Assembly (NCBI GenBank): GCA_026419785.1
Contig: JAODTK010004943.1
Coordinates: 62,001 to 126,000 of the forward strand
Length of the DNA stretch: 64,000 nucleotides
Direction of reading: 5' to 3'
DNA from: Sclerodactyla briareus
Lineage: Eukaryota; Echinodermata; Holothuroidea; Dendrochirotida; Sclerodactylidae
Shown here: positions 60,701 through 64,000 of the stretch, in pieces
Numbering within the stretch: position 1 is the stretch's first letter
How the letters are laid out: every line of letters begins with the position of its first letter
Made by a program: the position numbers and the translations under genes
The notes under the pieces: generated by a model
What the model was told of the DNA's origin: nothing
The model's database searches: none
The model's input: only the letters and a program-made list of their open reading frames with translations

Positions 60701-63700
60701 AGTTTAAAAGGGATTATATCTCAAAACAAATCACTCCCAATTACTCTGGAGAGAAGAGTAGATATCTCTCAGTTGAGTTGTACAAGAATAGTTTAGGGGA
60801 TTATATCTCAGAACAAATCACCCCCAATAACTCTGGAGATAAGGGGAAATATTTTCTAGTGAGTACTAGGTTAGGTACCAATTCAAATCTCCCTCATTAC
60901 TCCGAGAAAAGGGAGATCGCTCCCACAGAAAGTTGTAAGTTACTTTTTAGGGTATTATATCTCAATCAAATCACCCCCCAATTCCTCCTGGAGAGAAGGG
61001 GTACTATCTTCCAGTGCAGTTGTAAGTTAGTTTCAGGGATTATATCTCAGAACAAATCTCCCTCAATTTCTGGCCGTGGGCCTTGCTAATTTCAACAAGT
61101 TCCGAAATTTCAGGAATGCTGCAAGGCTTTCAGAGGTCTGTAATGCTAATAACCAATTAACAGTTGAAAATACTCCAGAACCGACGTCCTCTCTGGATAC
61201 CGCCTCCTTTTGAATATACTAACTCCAAAATTCAGCGGCTCAAGGCCCTTTTTTTGTTGGTATTTCCATCACGGGCAATTGAGTTAAGTGTGATGAATCA
61301 AATCAACTCATCGGCGTGGTCCGATAGCTGCCATGGTGGAGGCGCGCCACGTCCTGCTTGTACAAAGCCTTGGTCAGACACCATTCTCGTTTGAATTTTT
61401 AACACCAGAACATGGGTGACTAGCTAATACCTAAAATGAATACACCTGACATGCCCAATTTGGTTCTTCACGTTCCATATGTAGCGTTCTGTGCCTCTGG
61501 TCGGTGAATGCGACTTCGAATGCATCTGCGCGTTTGGCATTGCTGCTTGACCTGATGCAGCAATGAAACAAAACCAAGTGAACTGTTTTGATGTGAGTTT
61601 ATTGTTAGCTGCCTGTTCAGTCCGACAAATCAGAATATTCACAGAAGGATAGCTGGGTGTTGGCAGAATACTGTTCAATTCTGATACATCAGCAAAGATT
61701 TTTTTGGACAATCATTAGATGTACTCCATCCTTTGCCCAATTCCGCATATAGCTGGTTGGCTATAGTGATCGTAATTTTCTCTTTCATCTATCTGTCACG
61801 GTCGATTCTATTGCTACTCCTCCTGCATCCCCTCATGGATCATGAGGAAAGTTGCTTATATCGATGGCCAAGTGACGAGTTTCTGGGGTTTTCATCAAAT
61901 TGAGGTCAAAGTCATGTTGTGGGTTGGGCCAATTTCACCATTTTGTGAAAATTTCCAACTGCCTCTCCACCTACAGGTTGGGACAGATTGTCATAAAAGT
62001 TGATCAGAATTATCAAGGACCCATGCTTTGTCCTGGGTTTGAGGTTTTAAAGGTCCTCTAGGTGTAATTTGGCCCCAAAATGGTCATTTTGGCGAACTAA
62101 TATGAACATAACGCATCTATTTCTCCAGATACAGATTGAATTGGTTGGTCATGTTAGTTGGTCAGTATACCATTGACTTTTTGGGTCGAGGTACCTAAGG
62201 GTCCACTGACGCCTACACAGAGAGATGGTGACATAAAATGAAAAATTATGTCAGTATTATCAATTGACCAATGGTACAACGGATTATCTCAATCTTTGAG
62301 TTCAAGGGTCATCTAGGGTTTAATTTCAGTGGTCAAGTAGCTTCTTCATCTACAGATTCGATCTGATGATCTTGACTTTGACATGTTAACACTAACAATG
62401 TCCACATATGGGGTGCGCATTAGTTTCAGATGAACGGTCATCTAGGTGCAATATTTTCGACATCTTGTTTGACGATAAAGCAGTTTCTACCTCCTGCAGA
62501 AAAAGGGAATGACATGAAAGTTGGTGTATATGACACTGACCAATGTGCAATATGGGGTAAAATTTCATTCCTTCATGGGTCAATTTTTGATAGCCAACTA
62601 GTCCTGCCTTGACATGTACACTAATACATTGCTGCATTTCAACACTCATGCAGATAGAGTTCTCTAATTGTCTGAAACTTTTCAGTTGACTTTGTGGAAA
62701 TCATTAATAAAATTGTATTTCTATTTCGGCTATTACATAGACATCATCCGTGATATCCTGATTAGAGAGAATGCTTTGCTGCAAGTTCTACTCCCGACCA
62801 CCACCGACACAATTGCCACTACTGCTGTACGAGAACACGGCCCTGTCCCGTAAGTATAATGCACACTAGTCAGCATCAATGATATAAATCCTTTTGAACT
62901 GACATGCCATCATCACTTGAGTGGACTACGATTTCTTGAATCCTAAACCCTGGCTCCTGTCCCGTAAGTATATGCATTCTAGAAGCGTAATTGATCATAA
63001 ACCTTGTTGACTAATATGACATCAGTCACCATTGAGCTGCCCCCCAGTTGGGACAGTGCTAACACTACACCCCCTGCTACATAACCAGCATTAAATGACA
63101 CACCCCCTGAGTCGCTTTGTGATTGCACCGTTAGAGGAAGTATGCACTGTAGTCCTTTTCAATTGAGCCAATGACTACTCACATTGACTGCTATGCCCAA
63201 GGTATTTGGGGTTGGTATCATGCAATTGATAGAAGTGAAGAGAGGACTCCAAGGCATAAATGCTACTCTTGGTATATCCCCTTGAAACTGCTTACATATT
63301 CTGTCCTAGTTCAGTTGAATATTACAGTTAACATATTTCCATAATTCCATCAAATTCCTGTCAGGAAACTGGCGCAAGTTTTCATTTGGTTGTGTACAGC
63401 ATCAATTGCCTGTATGGCTGTAGCTGTACTGACTGCCGTCTAATATGCCTACTTAATAGACAACTGAAACTATGGGGAAAATGACTTGAAAATTTGCAAG
63501 CCCTGAGAAATCTGGATTTATTGCAGTGACCACTCCAAGCAAATGGTTATATGGATTCGAACATTACATACTGCCTGCTTTAGTCTCTGGTCGTTAGAAT
63601 GTGAACAGGTCTTGAGTGGCACAAACCACTTTCTCTGAGACCCCATGCCAATTGCACTCCACTAGAAAACATGATATGAATATGCTAACTCCTTGGACGA

Positions 63701-63858
63701 TCAGCATTATATATCAGTATCTAACTCATGGCTCCTATCTCTCGTACCTCGCAGGTGCGTCAGTTGTCCTACATGTACATATTGTAGTGACATCTGCAGA
63801 GACACTGCTCGTCAGAGACATCACCAGTCGATGCTCCTTGTGGGATATTCTCAGCCAG
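48604..63858 (+). CDS. SMYD4: SMYD4-like gene, partial (six exon candidates)
   Basis: SMYD4 proteins combine N-terminal TPR repeats, a split SET domain with an inserted MYND zinc finger, and a C-terminal helical region. They are putative lysine methyltransferases or chromatin regulators; in vertebrates SMYD4 is linked to heart development. Exons at 48,604, 49,117 and 49,798 give consecutive TPR helices, ending DVIEDVDRALSHGYSAEQ. The exons at 62,741 and 63,755 give the SET N-terminal lobe (GDILIREN) and the complete set of MYND cysteines with SMYD4-like spacing. A linker exon at 61,114 is tentative. An ~11-kb intron rich in satellites separates the TPR and SET/MYND parts. The SET core (including the catalytic tyrosine region), the C-terminus and the first exons are not in view. 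Several one-base frameshifts appear to be assembly errors, not inactivation, because splice sites and motifs are intact. Confidence 0.78.
49117..49191 (+). CDS. SMYD4: SMYD4-like exon: second TPR, ANRSA segment
   Basis: A 75-bp exon between 'cgatcttccag' and AAG|GTATAA. It reads APTSSQL...ICQKSAALYFLQQWK. This matches the 'yANRSAaLfhL.qy' helix of SMYD4 proteins, with a probable three-base loss giving CQKSAAL instead of ANRSAAL. The splice phase (0) agrees with the next exon, so the join reads ...QQWK then DVIEDVDRAL. Confidence 0.68.
49798..49925 (+). CDS. SMYD4: SMYD4-like exon: TPR helices with HGYP-like motif
   Basis: The acceptor 'ccactttgttctcag' is followed by DVIEDVDRALSHGYSAEQ, RYKLLTRKG and, one frame on, RSLRNVGRKTELLKD. 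In SMYD4 proteins this region reads like '(C)I.DI..AL.HGYP..L.YKL..RK..CL..LGR..EA', an excellent fit over about 40 residues. A one- or two-base loss after RKG explains the in-frame TAG. The 3' end is uncertain: 'gacag|tacataag' would be a donor if one G is missing (GACAG|GTACATAAG). Confidence 0.78.
49926..51686. other. intron, no feature recognised
   Basis: Left part of the large SMYD4 intron. The ORF at 50,138-50,551 has no recognised motif. There is a short G-run at about 51,367-51,380 and a CTAT run at about 51,478-51,512. The next, undetected SMYD4 exon (the end of the TPR region) could be here. Confidence 0.4.
51687..52970 (+). repeat. tandem array of three alternating ~145-bp subunits
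   Basis: Three repeat types follow each other as a-b-c three times. Type a has 'tctggggtgttcaggaatt...tcccacttgggcccg' and 'atttcacac'. Type b has 'cacaaattcacttga', 'gtccttggt', 'gggggtgt' and 'aatactgcaaaatcttg'. Type c has 'tgaacattgctgatgttc', 'ggtgcccaggga' and 'aattatgcaaaatg'. Approximate starts are 51,687, 51,851 and 51,997, then 52,132, 52,288 and 52,436, then 52,582 (a shortened a), 52,691 and 52,819. The higher-order period is ~440 bp. Many overlapping ORFs result and none are coding. Confidence 0.82.
52971..54439. other. intron, no feature recognised
   Basis: Nothing recognised. 'ggtaggttaggttcacagtaggttacagg' near 54,063 is a small local duplication. Confidence 0.4.
54440..54770 (+). 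repeat. dispersed ~300-bp repeat, AGGTCA-rich family
   Basis: One unit and the start of the next: 'gtaaacacgataactcaacccccacc', 'gatgaagctcatgc', 'gtgtagcttccttagggaaat' and again 'gtaaacatgataatcgaccagg...gatgaagctcaa'. The order is as in the 57.9-kb copies, but the AGGTCA part is degraded. Confidence 0.75.
54771..54884. other. intron, spacer
   Basis: Nothing recognised. Confidence 0.4.
54885..55990 (+). repeat. ~90-bp satellite array with ~350-bp higher-order period
   Basis: About 12 units containing 'acccacatctgggtcattgt', 'accaaggttgtcggtcactg', 'gttgagttattgtagggtaa' and 'ccaatggcaaggtga'. A distinct variant with 'gagggttgggtaattgta' and 'aaggtgatgcaaatc' occurs near 55,205, 55,563 and 55,905, roughly every 350 bp. 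The array is thus organised in groups of about four units. Single-base deletions are common. Confidence 0.88.
55991..57349. other. intron, no feature recognised
   Basis: A strong acceptor-like site ('ttttcctctctgttttag', about 56,285) is followed by an open frame reading PGSCIGVCVESNYLPQMSKE and continuing to a TGA at about 56,440. It fits no part of SMYD4 that I can recognise. A C-rich run lies at 57,154-57,172. Confidence 0.35.
57350..57782 (+). repeat. direct duplication, ~217-bp unit
   Basis: Two adjacent copies start 'ggatactccagaaa' (57,352) and 'ggctactccagaaa' (57,569). Both contain 'catggaatcccagcagga', 'ttgaggaatacactactga', 'ctgcagctccccgc' and 'gacagtag(g/t)aacatcgtc', and both close with 'gggttgcag'. 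Divergence is low, mainly missing bases in the second copy, so the duplication is recent. Confidence 0.88.
57900..58690 (+). repeat. tandem ~305-bp repeat with AGGTCA direct repeats
   Basis: About 2.5 units with marker 'ggtcaaagtctg' at about 58,040, 58,356 and 58,661 (period 305-315 bp). Each unit contains 'cacgataactcgaacccc', 'gatgaagctcatactt', 'catgatgagtacatgaac', 'gatcaggttgaaattt' and 'ggggagcacaggaa'. AGGTCA occurs at 58,337-58,342, 58,344-58,349 and 58,354-58,359, with spacers of 1 and 4 bases. These are the best-preserved copies of the dispersed family. Confidence 0.85.
58691..59486. other. intron, no feature recognised
   Basis: Nothing recognised. Confidence 0.4.
59487..61070 (+). 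repeat. ~83-bp satellite array with ~495-bp higher-order period
   Basis: About 19 units of 'tggagagaagagtagatatctctcagtgagttgtaagtt...' type (phrases 'gatatctctcagtgagttg', 'aagggattatatctcaaaac' and 'aaatcacccccaattactc'). A pair of variant units ('caaatctccctcaattact' plus 'cacagaaagttgtaagttac' plus 'aattcctctggagagaagg') appears at about 60,375-60,530 and again at about 60,870-61,020, about 495 bp or six units apart. The array ends directly before the tentative SMYD4 linker exon. Confidence 0.9.
61114..61335 (+). CDS. SMYD4: tentative SMYD4-like linker exon
   Basis: The acceptor 'ccgaaatttcag' is followed by an open frame reading NAARLSEVCNANNQLTVE, then NTPEPTSSLDTASF. Across later frameshifts it reads KFSGSRPFF, AIELSV, ESNQLIG and VVRIAA, ending at ATG|GTGGAG. 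Residues 1-35 resemble the polar linker between TPR and SET. 'AIELSV...G...(R)IAA' resembles the start of the SET N-lobe ('sv.lcv....GR.lvA'). The fit needs several one-base corrections, so this is a guess guided by position. Confidence 0.35.
61336..62740. other. intron, mostly repeat-derived
   Basis: No exon seen. The part at 61,860-62,470 belongs to the GGTCATCTAGGG repeat family (separate entry). The minus ORF at 61,424-61,711 has no recognised motif. Confidence 0.4.
61860..62470 (+). repeat. degenerate GGTCATCTAGGG-family repeat
   Basis: Loose units recur with 'aggtcctctaggtgtaatttgg' (62,051), 'gggtcatctagggttta' (62,304) and 'ggtcatctaggtgcaat' (62,438). They alternate with 'ttctccagatacagattgaat' and 'cttcatctacagattcgat'. 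The same phrases occur at 4.6-5.6 kb ('cttctcccacagattgaat', 'ggtcatctagggtcattt'). Confidence 0.6.
62741..62849 (+). CDS. SMYD4: SMYD4-like exon: SET N-lobe end and first MYND cysteines
   Basis: After the likely acceptor 'ggctattacatag' (or 'aacttttcag' at 62,685) the sequence reads DI-GDILIREN, then, one frame on, FAASSTPDHHRHNCHYCCTR and TRPVP, ending at a GTAAGT donor. This matches SMYD4 '.DI.PGe.L..E.aF.....' followed by the first MYND pair C-H-x-C. Corrections needed are one G near GD, one base at NA/FA and one C near the end. With the last, the donor splits a codon so that the next exon starts correctly with TGC. Confidence 0.75.
62836..63030 (+). repeat. duplicated splice-donor region
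   Basis: 'cctgtcccgtaagtat' occurs at the exon end (GTAAGT from 62,850) and again 114 bp downstream (from 62,964). It is followed in both copies by related sequence ('ctgacatgccatcatcac' versus 'ctaatatgacatcagtcac'). The second copy lacks the coding text upstream. It is a local tandem duplication carrying a second consensus donor. Confidence 0.7.
63755..63858 (+). CDS. SMYD4: SMYD4-like exon: MYND zinc finger
   Basis: An exon between 'cgtacctcgcag' and CAG|GTGAGTG reads CVSCPTCTYCSDICRDTARQ, then RHHQ and, one frame on, C-SLWDILSQ. The cysteine spacing C-x2-C-x4-YCS-x2-C is exactly that of the SMYD4 MYND finger, followed by the His-rich zinc-binding end. Joined to the previous exon, the order is CHYC, eight residues, CVSC, YCSDIC. 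This finger normally binds zinc and proline-rich partners and sits as an insert in the SET domain. The final cysteine sits after a one-base slip. The exon is 104 bp. Confidence 0.82.
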
Positions 63859-64000
63859 GTGAGTGTATCATTCTGGCCTGTAAAGCAACCTGTGGATATA
63901 ATAAAGATAATTTGCTATGTCCAAGTGATTGATTCTGTATGGAATGTGGTGTCCTTGATTTTTCCTTCCTCTGGCAATCGTGGATATGGTTAGCCACCGA
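63859..64000. other. intron start
   Basis: Presumed intron after the MYND exon. No next exon is visible before the window ends. Confidence 0.4.

Noticed and set aside
59487..61070. Repeat array as CRISPR or as coding repeats
   Set aside because: Units of ~83 bp are adjacent without spacers and frames break at every unit.

Overview
The window reads as nuclear DNA of an animal, probably a marine invertebrate. It has short exons with GT/AG splice sites, low gene density, several kinds of LINE remnant, cut-and-paste transposon relics, many microsatellites and several satellite arrays. Frequent GTAGGCCTA-type words recall echinoderm or hemichordate genomes, but that is only an impression and no species can be named. 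Coding segments break at single-base insertions and deletions, mostly in homopolymers, as in an unpolished long-read assembly. Long ORFs are therefore a poor guide, and real exons appear as short matches that jump frame.

The one host gene identified with confidence lies on the + strand from about 48.6 kb past the right edge. It is a homologue of SMYD4 (SET and MYND domain protein 4). Three exons at 48,604-49,925 encode TPR repeats. A tentative linker exon lies at 61,114-61,335. The start of the SET domain and the first MYND cysteines are at 62,741-62,849, and the rest of the MYND zinc finger is at 63,755-63,858. The SET core and C-terminus should lie beyond the window, and the N-terminal exons are not resolved. 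The ~11-kb intron between the TPR and SET/MYND parts is packed with tandem repeats: a three-type array at 51.7-53.0 kb, a ~90-bp array at 54.9-56.0 kb, a ~217-bp duplication at 57.35-57.78 kb, a ~300-bp family at 57.9-58.7 kb and an ~83-bp array at 59.5-61.07 kb.

The left part (0-48 kb) is mostly transposon debris. Two unrelated LINEs meet tail to tail at about 9.15 kb. A CR1/L2-like LINE at 43.8-47.3 kb is split by a 532-bp element with a perfect 8-bp target duplication. LINE endonuclease (24.9 kb), retroelement zinc-knuckle (13.3 kb) and possible Harbinger transposase (36.3 kb) fragments are also present. Elements with inverted termini lie at 3.2-4.1 kb and 39.8-40.7 kb, and a 250-bp foldback element lies at 30.1 kb. 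A dispersed ~300-bp repeat rich in AGGTCA half-sites occurs at 15.9, 18.6, 21.9, 54.4 and 57.9 kb. Two copies of a 15-bp minisatellite lie in opposite orientation at 21.2 and 32.8 kb.

Several isolated segments look like host exons but could not be assigned to a family: 10,772, 12,089, 20,465 and 20,975 on +, and 16,965 on -. The first lies 55 bp downstream of a near-perfect RFX X-box, which would suit a ciliary gene. No CRISPR array, rRNA or tRNA gene was seen.
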